NCBI GenBank assembly: GCA_016789305.1
Contig: JAEURJ010000023.1
Span: 186,001-250,000 of the forward strand
DNA: 64,000 bases
Direction of reading: 5' to 3'
DNA from: Anaerolineales bacterium
GTDB lineage: Bacteria > Chloroflexota > Anaerolineae > Anaerolineales > Villigracilaceae
Both the position numbers and the translations under genes were made by a program. The notes under the pieces were generated by a model. The model had not been told where the DNA came from and ran no database searches. It saw nothing but the letters and a program-made list of their open reading frames with translations. Of this stretch, positions 47,806 through 54,841 are shown piece after piece. How positions within the stretch are numbered: the stretch's first letter is position 1; each line of letters starts with the position of its first letter.

Positions 47806-47811
47806 ATTATA
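47806..47811 (-). promoter_or_regulatory. -10 box (TATAAT) 7 bases before the flippase ATG
   Basis: A perfect TATAAT is followed by CTCTTCC and ATG on the minus strand, with no Shine-Dalgarno. It lies directly after a terminator-like hairpin, so it may restart transcription there. No good -35 hexamer is visible. Confidence 0.5.
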
Positions 47812-47823
47812 AACGCTTTGAAA

Positions 47824-47856
47824 AGACCCCCGAGTTCTGTGAGAACTCGGGGGTCT
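47824..47856 (-). terminator. Strong hairpin, 15-bp perfect stem, between epimerase and flippase genes
   Basis: AGACCCCCGAGTTCT and its exact inverse copy flank a 3-base loop, 4 bases after the UDP-sugar epimerase stop. On the minus strand TTTTC follows. This is a likely intrinsic terminator or attenuator splitting the sugar-precursor genes from the rest of the cluster. Confidence 0.72.
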
Positions 47857-47860
47857 GCGT

Positions 47861-48832
47861 TTACGGTGTAAGAATATTTTTTGCCCACTCTCGTTCGGCA
47901 TAGTACCAATCAATCAGGTTCTTGATGCCATCGTGCAAATCCACTTGTGGGTTCCACCCCAGCAGGTTTTTAGCCTTGGTCACATCCGCATAATTCATCG
48001 ATACATCTGCGAGGTTGGGCGGGCCATATTGTACATTGGCTTTCTTGCCGGTCAGTTCTTCGACAATCCTGACAAGCTCATTAATTGTCACCACTTCATG
48101 GCCGCCAAGGTTGATAACTTCATAATTAAGAGGTTTGAGTGCAGCGATCGTCCCGCGGGCAATGTCGTCCACATAAGTAAAACCGCGTGATTGATTGCCA
48201 TCCCCGTTGATACGGATCGGCTCACCTTCAATGATCCATTTTACGAAGCGGAAGATGGCCAGGTCGGGCCTGCCGGCCGGGCCATACACTGTGAAGTAAC
48301 GGACAACGGTCACATCGATATCATAAAGATGATGATAGGCATATGCCATCGTTTCCGCCCCTTTTTTGCTGGCCGCATATGGTTGAATTGGTTCGCTGCT
48401 TGATGCGGTTTCAGGGGTTGGGTAAACCGGGTTTTCACCGTAAATGCTGGATGTGGACGCGAGAATGAATTTCCCGCATCCAAACTGACGGCACACCTCC
48501 AACATATTCAAAGTGCCGGTGGTGTTCGATTCAAGGAATGCCCAGGGATTCTCCACGCTAAAACGCACCCCTGCCCGGGCAGCAAGGTTGATCACACCAT
48601 CGAGTTGTTCATTCTTGAACAGCTCGATGGAAGACTTCTCGGAAATATCCGCCTTGTGGAATTTAAATCCCTTAAAAGCCCGAAGCTTACTCAGGCGATA
48701 TTCCTTGATGCGCGGATCATAGGCGTCGTTGACATTGTCAATGCCAACAACCGTATGACCCTGCTCGATCAGTAGGGTCGAGGTCCGCGCACCAATGAAA
48801 CCCGCCGCGCCTGTGATTAAATAATTACCCAT
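47861..48832 (-). CDS. UDP-glucuronate 4-epimerase-like NAD-dependent epimerase
   Basis: This 323-residue extended SDR starts with YLITGAAGFIGA, then GIDNVNDAYDPRIKEYRL (the family mark of UDP-glucuronate epimerases). STSSIYG, the YAASKKGAE catalytic pair, RYFTVYGPAGRPDLA and RGFTYVDDIARG follow. It probably turns UDP-GlcA into UDP-GalA, or acts on the acetylated uronic sugar. It starts 2 bases after the WbpA-type dehydrogenase gene, whose product would be its substrate. Confidence 0.85.
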   Translation of the reverse strand: MGNYLITGAAGFIGARTSTLLIEQGHTVVGIDNVNDAYDPRIKEYRLSKLRAFKGFKFHKADISEKSSIELFKNEQLDGVINLAARAGVRFSVENPWAFLESNTTGTLNMLEVCRQFGCGKFILASTSSIYGENPVYPTPETASSSEPIQPYAASKKGAETMAYAYHHLYDIDVTVVRYFTVYGPAGRPDLAIFRFVKWIIEGEPIRINGDGNQSRGFTYVDDIARGTIAALKPLNYEVINLGGHEVVTINELVRIVEELTGKKANVQYGPPNLADVSMNYADVTKAKNLLGWNPQVDLHDGIKNLIDWYYAEREWAKNILTP

Positions 48833-48834
48833 CT

Positions 48835-50157
48835 TTACAGCCTGACAACCTTTTCGTTATTTTTGGCGACTTTGCTCGTGGCATTGCGGGAGTCAAAAAT
48901 GAATTTTGCCGCATCAATGATCGCTTTGTAATCATAGGATTTGTGATTCGTCACAATGACCACTGCATCTGCTTCTTTAACTGATTTCATTACATCCTTC
49001 ACACTGTCCATCTTCCAGCCGTCGTACTCATGATGGATGTGCGGAATGTACGGATCATGATATTCCACCAATGCACCTTTTTGTTTTAATAAACCAATCA
49101 CATCCATGGCAGGGGATTCGCGCACGTCATCAATGTCAGGCTTATAAGCCACACCGAGGACAAGTACTTTCGAACCTCGCAAAGCCTTGCTTCGGTCATT
49201 CATTGCTTCCATCACCCGGCTGACCACATATCGCGGCATGTTTGTATTGATCTCGGAAGCCAGCTCGATGAAACGAGCATTGTAATTAAAGGATTTCATC
49301 TTCCATGAAAGATATAACGGATCGATCGGAATACAGTGACCACCCAGACCAGGCCCAGGTGTGAATTTCATGAAGCCGAACGGTTTTGTCGCCGCGGCAT
49401 CGATTACTTCCCACACATCCACGCCAAGGCGTTCACACATGATCGCCAATTCATTGACCAACCCAATGTTGATCATGCGGAAGGTATTCTCCAAAAGTTT
49501 GGACATTTCCGCCGCTTCCGCTGTCGACACATGATGCACAGTCTTGATCGCGCCTTCGTACCAGGCAGTGGCCACTTCTCCACAGGTTTCTGTGATTCCG
49601 CCAACCACCTTTGGAGTATTGATGGTGGTGAAATCTTCCCGGCCCGGGTCAACCCGTTCTGGCGAGAAGGCAAGGAACCAATCCTCACCAACTTTCAAGT
49701 CATGTTCGATCCCAAGCTTCGGCAACAACACCTCGCGTGTCGTCCCTGGATAGGTGGTGGACTCTAAAACAACCACCATGCCCTTGTGCATATATTTCGC
49801 CAGTTCTTCCGTGGCGGAAATAATGAAGGACATATCCGGGTCGCCCGTCTGACGCAGCGGAGTCGGCACACAAATACTGACCCCATCCATTTCCTTCAAT
49901 ACGGAGAAATCGGTGGTGGCTGTGAACTTCCCGGCTTTCACCAATTTAGCAATGGCTTCAGATTTCACATCTGGAATATAGGACTCGCCTTTTGCCAACG
50001 CATCGATCTTCCGTTTGTCTGGGTCCACCCCGGTGACATGAAACCCTGCCTCGCCAAATACAACAGCCAGGGGCAATCCTACATAGCCCAACCCAAGGAT
50101 GGCGATCTTTGCATTTTTATCCTTCAACTTCTTGATCAAATTCTCTTTTGTAGACAT
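48835..50157 (-). CDS. wbpA: UDP-N-acetyl-glucosamine/UDP-sugar 6-dehydrogenase (WbpA type)
   Basis: The 440-residue nucleotide-sugar dehydrogenase has GLGYVGLPLA near residue 23, ESTTYPGTTREV, FSPERVDPG, KLLENTFRMINIGLVNELA and the active-site Cys in PGPGLGGHCIPIDPLYLSW. Downstream is GVAYKPDIDDVRESPA. The sequence around the Cys (GGHCIP.DP.YL.W) fits the UDP-HexNAc dehydrogenases (WbpA, WbpO, Vi/TviB) better than the UDP-glucose dehydrogenases. It oxidises C6 using 2 NAD and starts the uronic-sugar pathway. GAGAGGAA lies 7 bases before the ATG. Confidence 0.88.
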   Translation of the reverse strand: MSTKENLIKKLKDKNAKIAILGLGYVGLPLAVVFGEAGFHVTGVDPDKRKIDALAKGESYIPDVKSEAIAKLVKAGKFTATTDFSVLKEMDGVSICVPTPLRQTGDPDMSFIISATEELAKYMHKGMVVVLESTTYPGTTREVLLPKLGIEHDLKVGEDWFLAFSPERVDPGREDFTTINTPKVVGGITETCGEVATAWYEGAIKTVHHVSTAEAAEMSKLLENTFRMINIGLVNELAIMCERLGVDVWEVIDAAATKPFGFMKFTPGPGLGGHCIPIDPLYLSWKMKSFNYNARFIELASEINTNMPRYVVSRVMEAMNDRSKALRGSKVLVLGVAYKPDIDDVRESPAMDVIGLLKQKGALVEYHDPYIPHIHHEYDGWKMDSVKDVMKSVKEADAVVIVTNHKSYDYKAIIDAAKFIFDSRNATSKVAKNNEKVVRL

Positions 50158-50198
50158 TTTTTTATTCCTCTCGGTCAGGGCAAATTGCCTGATCTTTT

Positions 50199-50843
50199 TT
50201 AAAATAGACTCAATTGCTTCGGTTTCCCGTCATTGACTGGCACCGTTTCTTTTTTCTTTTCAATCGCGGGCTTCCCCAATGCAACGCGCGCCTCATTCAA
50301 CAATTCCGGCAGTTTTGCAAAATCTGCGAGGATGGCCGGCTTGAGCGCCGACTGATGCAGCGCTGCAGCCGGGTGAAACATGGGGATGACATACCGTTCA
50401 CCCACTTTTTGCATCTGTCCATGCACAGCGCTGATCTTCACACCGGAAAAAAACTTTCCCATCGAGATCCGTCCGAGTGTCACAATAATACTCGGGTTGA
50501 TCGTTTTGATCTGCGCCTCCAGATACGTATCGCAGGCTGCCAGCTCATCCGTGGAAGGGTCGCGATTATCCGGCGGACGGCACTTGACTACATTGGCAAT
50601 GAATACGTCCGCGCGAGTGACGCCGGCTTGCGCTAGTAACTGATCCAAAAATTTACCGGAAGCACCTACAAAAGGATGTCCTTGCTCGTTTTCATGGAAG
50701 CCCGGCCCCTCACCAATGAACATGATCTCTGCATCTGCCGGCCCATCGCCCGGCACTGATTTTTTGCGCGATTCATGCAAGGCACATTTCGTGCAAACCG
50801 ATACTTCCTTAGCAAGTTGAGCGAGGGTCTCTTCAGCGGTCAC
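50199..50843 (-). CDS. Uracil-DNA glycosylase, family 4 (Fe-S)
   Basis: This 214-residue protein has VCTKCALHESRK with the first Cys pair, the family 4 motif GEGPGFHENEQGHPFVG, further Cys residues at CRPPDN and CDTYLE (4Fe-4S ligands), and MFHPAA near the end. It removes uracil from DNA. The last 30 residues are charged and non-conserved. It begins at GTG 50843, 11 bases after rimI, and probably belongs to the same housekeeping operon. Confidence 0.9.
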   Translation of the reverse strand: MTAEETLAQLAKEVSVCTKCALHESRKKSVPGDGPADAEIMFIGEGPGFHENEQGHPFVGASGKFLDQLLAQAGVTRADVFIANVVKCRPPDNRDPSTDELAACDTYLEAQIKTINPSIIVTLGRISMGKFFSGVKISAVHGQMQKVGERYVIPMFHPAAALHQSALKPAILADFAKLPELLNEARVALGKPAIEKKKETVPVNDGKPKQLSLF

Positions 50844-50853
50844 GGTTCATTCC

Positions 50854-51306
50854 TTAGATATCATCAAGATCCAGCGACATCAGGATTGCATCTTCATTGT
50901 TATCCTTGTAATAATGTTTACGTCGTCCCACTTCCACATATCCAAATTTATCATACATGCCGCGCGCAAACACATTGCTTTCCCGTACTTCCAAAAATGA
51001 GGTGACCACATCTTCCTCTTTTGCGGATTTCAACGTATGCATCAGCAATTTCTCGCCGATCCCCTGCCTGCGAAAATCGTTATGTGTGGCGATCGTGGCG
51101 ATATGAATTTCATCCACGATCAGCCAGGCAACCAACATCCCAACCACCTGACCATCCAACTCTGCCACCCAACTCCGCGAAGCCGGGTTTTCCGTTAACT
51201 CGAATTGATAGGAACGCGGCGGCCATGGCATGGAAAACGACGCATCATCGATGGCAACCACCTCTTCCACGTCTTCCAATTCCATTTTGCGGATGAGCAG
51301 GCTCAT
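50854..51306 (-). CDS. rimI: Ribosomal protein S18 alanine N-acetyltransferase
   Basis: This 150-residue GNAT enzyme has the acetyl-CoA loop RRQGIGEKLL and the SFLEVRESN strand, then YDKFGYVEVGRRKHYY, the RimI pattern (EVR.SN..A...Y...GF). It overlaps tsaB by 4 bases, the order seen in many bacteria. Confidence 0.88.
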   Translation of the reverse strand: MSLLIRKMELEDVEEVVAIDDASFSMPWPPRSYQFELTENPASRSWVAELDGQVVGMLVAWLIVDEIHIATIATHNDFRRQGIGEKLLMHTLKSAKEEDVVTSFLEVRESNVFARGMYDKFGYVEVGRRKHYYKDNNEDAILMSLDLDDI

Positions 51307-51968
51307 ACCGGCGGCGCACCCGCCACGTGCAAATAAATCGGCGCAAGAGATGCGGCTTCGTCCACTTTGTTATCCTGCAAACGTGCCCATGCGATCTCAG
51401 CCAAAACAGACGGTCGCCGCACACAATGCACAGGCGATGCCAGGATCACTTGTTTCTTTTTTGACAATTTCAAACGCTCTTCGGAAGTGAATTCACCGGC
51501 CACCAAAGTGGGACTCTCGATCCCCGCAATCAACTCATCCACCGTACCGCTTCTTAACTCACCCTCAACCTGCCACTCTTTCTTTTGGCTTTGATACACG
51601 CTGTAAGCGATCCGCGTGCGCCCCGCCTGGATCACCGTGATCAACGGATTCTTTCCAACAGGTTGCGCCGCGGCAATAATATCCAATGTAGGAATCCCAA
51701 TGATGGGAATATGACGCGCAAGTGCGAGTCCCTTAACGAATGCCAATCCAACTCGCAAACTTGTAAATGAGCCGGGACCAAGCGCAACTGCCAAAGCGCT
51801 GACCATGTCCATCGAACTGCCAGAGCGGGCTAAAAGTCCAGCAAGAGCCGGGGCGAGTTCTGTGGTGTGATGTTGACGCGTCGTCCAGGTCATCTCGCTG
51901 AGCACCTGAGTCCCATCGTACAAAGCCAATCCCACCTGCGCTGTGGAAGTATCAACAGCAAGCAGCAT
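51303..51968 (-). CDS. tsaB: tRNA threonylcarbamoyladenosine biosynthesis protein TsaB
   Basis: This 221-residue protein of the ASKHA fold starts LLAVDTSTAQVGLAL. It has GPGSFTSLRVGLAFVKGLA, the hallmark of TsaB/YeaZ. TsaB partners TsaD and TsaE in the t6A modification of tRNA. GGAGGTGG lies just before the start. The stop of tsaE and the start of tsaB share one base. Confidence 0.93.
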   Translation of the reverse strand: MLLAVDTSTAQVGLALYDGTQVLSEMTWTTRQHHTTELAPALAGLLARSGSSMDMVSALAVALGPGSFTSLRVGLAFVKGLALARHIPIIGIPTLDIIAAAQPVGKNPLITVIQAGRTRIAYSVYQSQKKEWQVEGELRSGTVDELIAGIESPTLVAGEFTSEERLKLSKKKQVILASPVHCVRRPSVLAEIAWARLQDNKVDEAASLAPIYLHVAGAPPV

Positions 51969-52465
51969 TATCCACCTCCAAACATGGACTGGCGAATATC
52001 GTCCAACAAGCCATCGTAACGTGAGCCATTCGCATTAAAAGACATCAACCTCTGCTCATCCGAAACATGGTCGAACTTGATCCATAATCTTTCTTCAGGA
52101 ATTAAATTTCCAAGCCGTTCCGGCCACTCCACGATCAACGCACCTTCATTCAACATGGAATCAAGATCAAGCTCTTCCGCTTCCGGCTGCGACTCGAGTC
52201 GATACGTGTCCAAATGAAACAATTGGGCTTCATCGGCGCGGCGATACATATTTACGATAATGAACGTTGGGCTTGAAACTGAATCAAGCGAACCCCAGCC
52301 CTGCGCAATGCCTTGAACGAAAGTGGTTTTGCCCGCGCCAAGATCGCCCTGCAAACACAGCACATCGCCTTTTTTAAGCACGCTGCCCAACCTCATTCCA
52401 ATACGACGGGTCTGTTCGGGACTTTTGCTGAAAAATTCAAGGGAATGCGAATCCAAAATGGGCAT
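51968..52465 (-). CDS. tsaE: tRNA threonylcarbamoyladenosine biosynthesis ATPase TsaE
   Basis: About 165 residues form a P-loop ATPase. It shows LQGDLGAGKTTFVQGIAQGWG (Walker A), SPTFIIVNMY, FHLDTYRL and IVEWPERLG, all signatures of TsaE/YjeE. I take ATG 52465, since TATAAT ends 9 bases upstream. ATG 52489, immediately after the stop of the DinB-like gene, is the alternative. Confidence 0.92.
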   Translation of the reverse strand: MPILDSHSLEFFSKSPEQTRRIGMRLGSVLKKGDVLCLQGDLGAGKTTFVQGIAQGWGSLDSVSSPTFIIVNMYRRADEAQLFHLDTYRLESQPEAEELDLDSMLNEGALIVEWPERLGNLIPEERLWIKFDHVSDEQRLMSFNANGSRYDGLLDDIRQSMFGGG

Positions 52466-52474
52466 GGCGGAGGA

Positions 52475-52480
52475 ATTATA
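52475..52480 (-). promoter_or_regulatory. -10 box (TATAAT) 9 bases before the tsaE ATG
   Basis: TATAAT is followed by TCCTCCGCC and ATG on the minus strand. No Shine-Dalgarno lies between, so the transcript would be leaderless. No clear -35 is seen. Confidence 0.4.
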
Positions 52481-52489
52481 CCCCTGCAT

Positions 52490-52951
52490 TTATTTATGGT
52501 TTTTGATCTCCAACAGGTGCTCTTCAATGTGGGCGAGCCCGCGTTCCACCCATAATTGAAGCGGAAGTCCTTCACCGATGGTTTCATGCCGGCTTTCACG
52601 CGACCACGCCTCCACCGGAAGCGCGGCCAGAACACCGCACAGATCATTTACTTTTGACTTGAATTGCTCAAGAATATCTTTCATCGGTTCATTTGGATCA
52701 TAATGCGCTGCCATCCATTCATCTGGTTCGAAATTTTCAAAGAGTGGATTCTCCTCCTCGACGGTCTTTCGCGCACGCATGTCATACACAAGTCTATTCA
52801 CATCGCGCATATGCACCGTGATCTGATGCAGAGTCCATTCCTTGTAAATTTTCGTGGAAGGATCCAGCGCTTCACAAGCCTCACAAAATTCCTGCGCAGC
52901 CTTTTCCAATCGATTCACCAAAAAGACACGATACTCCAACAGCTCTTTCAT
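52490..52951 (-). CDS. DinB-like four-helix protein
   Basis: This 153-residue all-helical protein has WTLHQITVHMRDVNRLV in the second helix and GLAHIEEHLLEI at the end, giving the three His positions typical of the DinB/YfiT metal-binding fold. Members bind divalent metal and act as thiol-dependent transferases or have no known role. It overlaps the SDR gene by 4 bases and is followed directly by tsaE. Confidence 0.7.
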   Translation of the reverse strand: MKELLEYRVFLVNRLEKAAQEFCEACEALDPSTKIYKEWTLHQITVHMRDVNRLVYDMRARKTVEEENPLFENFEPDEWMAAHYDPNEPMKDILEQFKSKVNDLCGVLAALPVEAWSRESRHETIGEGLPLQLWVERGLAHIEEHLLEIKNHK

Positions 52952-53544
52952 AGAGACTCCAATTTTTCCAGCACAGATCGAACCATGTCTTTTGACCGCT
53001 CAACAGCAAACACTTTAATTCCAAACGGATTAAATTCCTGCGCGGCCAACTCGGATAACTTTGCAAGACTCGCGAGGCTGGAATAATACGCCGCTTCTTT
53101 TTCCACGCCTTTGCCTGCCCCTTCGACAAGATTCAGGATCACCCCGCCGCCTTTTCCCCGCATCACCCGCGCAACAGACTGCGTCACCAAAAACGCGCCG
53201 GTGATGTTGACATCGTACACACGATGCCAATCCCATTCGTCCATATCCATTAAAGAAAACTTCGGTTGCACATTCGCATGGTTGACCAGAATATCGATGC
53301 CGCCAAACTCATCCTCCACGTCATTGACCAATGCCTGCACCGCCACCTTCTTGGCTACATCATCCACAAATGCCTTGGCCGTTCCTCCGCGTTTGACAAT
53401 GCCATTAACCACTTCCTCCACATTGATCGGGGAAATGTCATTGGCAGCCACACGCGTTCCCTGTTCAGCAAATGCTTCGGCGAGTGAACGCCCCGAGCCT
53501 TTTCCTGCACCTGTGATCAAAACAACTTTATCTTTTAATAGCAT
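52948..53544 (-). CDS. SDR-family protein lacking canonical catalytic residues
   Basis: About 198 residues from ATG 53544 (AAGGG 5 bases upstream). The NAD-binding part is normal: LITGAGKGSGRSLA, AANDISP, and NHANVQP in place of NNAG. In the catalytic half, the usual Ser in N.SS is replaced (LNLVEGAG) and YxxxK becomes YSSLA. This suggests a weak or non-enzymatic member. It is first in the minus-strand housekeeping operon, and its start faces the plus-strand genes across a divergent gap. Confidence 0.75.
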   Translation of the reverse strand: MLLKDKVVLITGAGKGSGRSLAEAFAEQGTRVAANDISPINVEEVVNGIVKRGGTAKAFVDDVAKKVAVQALVNDVEDEFGGIDILVNHANVQPKFSLMDMDEWDWHRVYDVNITGAFLVTQSVARVMRGKGGGVILNLVEGAGKGVEKEAAYYSSLASLAKLSELAAQEFNPFGIKVFAVERSKDMVRSVLEKLESL

Positions 53545-53566
53545 ATATCCCTTTCCAAATACTTTC

Positions 53567-53620
53567 TCCACGAATTTTCGCAAATCTTCGCGAATAAATC
53601 AATTCGTGCAAATTCGCGGA
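53567..53620. repeat. REP-like imperfect palindrome in the divergent gap
   Basis: The element is built from variants of CACGAATTT and AAATTCGCG on both strands. The outer arms TCCACGAATTT and AAATTCGCGGA pair with one mismatch, and the inner GCGAAT/ATTCGT also pair. It lies between two divergently transcribed genes and looks like a dispersed palindromic repeat. Confidence 0.4.
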
Positions 53621-53660
53621 CTCATATCTTCGATTCTGCCACACTTTTGCCCTCTTGCTC

Positions 53661-53666
53661 TATAAT
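53661..53666 (+). promoter_or_regulatory. -10 box (TATAAT) 6 bases before the thioesterase ATG
   Basis: TATAAT, then CGCGCC, then ATG at 53673, with no ribosome site. The -35 region is weak (GCCACA at about 17 bases). This fits a leaderless promoter. Confidence 0.5.
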
Positions 53667-53672
53667 CGCGCC

Positions 53673-54092
53673 ATGAGCGAATTCAAATTCTTCCACCCAA
53701 CCGAAGTCCGCTACGGGGATTTGGACCCGCAAGGACATGTGAACAACGCCAAATACCTGACATACTTCGAGCAGGCGCGTATCTACTACCTCATTCAACT
53801 GGGTCTTTTCAACAGGGACCAATCCTTCATGGAAGTGGGCGTGATCATCGCGGACATTCACATCACATACCATTCCACCACCCATTATGGGGACCCGATC
53901 AAGATCGCCGTGCGCACCACAAAAATCGGCAACAAATCCTTTACCACCGAACAATGCGTGATGCACGCGGAGACCGGTCAAGTGATGGCGACCGGCACGG
54001 TGGTATTGGTCACATTCGATTATGAAGGATTAAAGCCCATCCCGGTTCCCGATGAATGGCGCCAGAAGATTGGCGAATTCGAAGGTCTGTAA
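53673..54092 (+). CDS. Acyl-CoA thioesterase, 4HBT (hotdog) family
   Basis: This 139-residue hotdog protein has VRYGDLDPQGHVNNAKYLTYFEQAR, the 4-hydroxybenzoyl-CoA thioesterase signature with the catalytic Asp, followed by DIHITYHSTTHYGD. It hydrolyses acyl-CoA esters. The start is ATG 53673 rather than the upstream TTG, given the -10 box just before it. It is the first plus-strand gene. Confidence 0.87.
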   Translation: MSEFKFFHPTEVRYGDLDPQGHVNNAKYLTYFEQARIYYLIQLGLFNRDQSFMEVGVIIADIHITYHSTTHYGDPIKIAVRTTKIGNKSFTTEQCVMHAETGQVMATGTVVLVTFDYEGLKPIPVPDEWRQKIGEFEGL

Positions 54093-54231
54093 TGTTTAAA
54101 AGTTAAGAAATCCAAATGTCACTCCCCAGATCTACCAAAAGACCAATGGGATTTTGGCTTACCTGTTTGAAGGGTAGTAATAAATTTACTTTTGAAGTTA
54201 TCTGCATAACAGATCAACAAAGGATTTGACC

Positions 54232-54726
54232 ATGACCCTCGATTCAATTGACGCCAAGATCGGCTCGCTCGCGCCAAACTTCAAGCTGCACGCCACCAAC
54301 GGGCAGGAGATTTCGCTTTCGGATTTTCGCGGCAAAAAGAACGTGATCGTTTTCTTTATCCGCGAAACGACCTGTCCACAATGCCGCACCCATGTGACCC
54401 AGCTCGGCCGCATGTACGACCAATTTCGCGAGGCAGGCGCGGAGATCATTGTGATCCTCGGCGAGAATGTCGAAAAATCCCGTGAATATGCAAATACCAT
54501 AGGTCTGCCTTTTCCAATTCTTGCGGACCCGGACCGGGCAACCTATTCTCTTTATGAATTGGAAAAATACTTCCTGCTTTTCCAGCGGACCGCATCTCTC
54601 GTGATCGACAAACAGGGCATTGTCCGTTATCTCAAGCGCACCACCGTGCCGAACGTCTGGCTGCAGGAAAGCCGCGAGCTTTTCGGGTTTGTGGATAGTT
54701 TGAACGAAGAGCAGGCGATTGTTTAA
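54232..54726 (+). CDS. Peroxiredoxin/thioredoxin-like protein (AhpC/TSA family)
   Basis: This 164-residue protein has APNFKLHATNGQEISLSDF at the start and the redox centre TTCPQCRTH (C48 and C51), a CxxC in the peroxidatic position. The IGLPFPILADP and ASLVIDKQGIVRY strands follow. The pattern fits the redoxin/BCP-like group, which reduces peroxides. ATG 54232 has AAAGGA 7 bases upstream. A strong terminator follows, so it may be a single-gene unit. Confidence 0.85.
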   Translation: MTLDSIDAKIGSLAPNFKLHATNGQEISLSDFRGKKNVIVFFIRETTCPQCRTHVTQLGRMYDQFREAGAEIIVILGENVEKSREYANTIGLPFPILADPDRATYSLYELEKYFLLFQRTASLVIDKQGIVRYLKRTTVPNVWLQESRELFGFVDSLNEEQAIV

Positions 54727-54768
54727 AGGTCGTAAAAAATTCAGAATAGTTTAAAGGTTGCAGAACCT

Positions 54769-54793
54769 GGTCCCGCGGTCGCGGGACCTTTTT
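54769..54793 (+). terminator. Intrinsic terminator after the peroxiredoxin gene
   Basis: GGTCCCGC pairs with GCGGGACC around a 4-base loop (GGTC) and is followed by TTTTT. It lies 43 bases after the stop. Confidence 0.88.
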
Positions 54794-54828
54794 ATTGTCT
54801 ACTCCTAGTCACTTATCCTTCATCCCTG

Positions 54829-54834
54829 TATACT
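54829..54834 (+). promoter_or_regulatory. -10 box (TATACT) 7 bases before the LLM oxidoreductase ATG
   Basis: TATACT, TAATCAC, ATG. There is no ribosome site, which suggests a leaderless mRNA starting just after the upstream terminator. Confidence 0.5.
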
Positions 54835-54841
54835 TAATCAC

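Noticed and set aside
47799..47909. Longer N-terminus for the second Wzx
   Set aside because: It would read through the strong hairpin and overlap the epimerase gene, and the extra residues do not resemble a membrane-protein start.
50173..50194. Hairpin between the UDG and WbpA-type genes as a terminator
   Set aside because: On the coding (minus) strand it has no T-run after it, and the stem has a bulge. The T-run is only on the plus strand.
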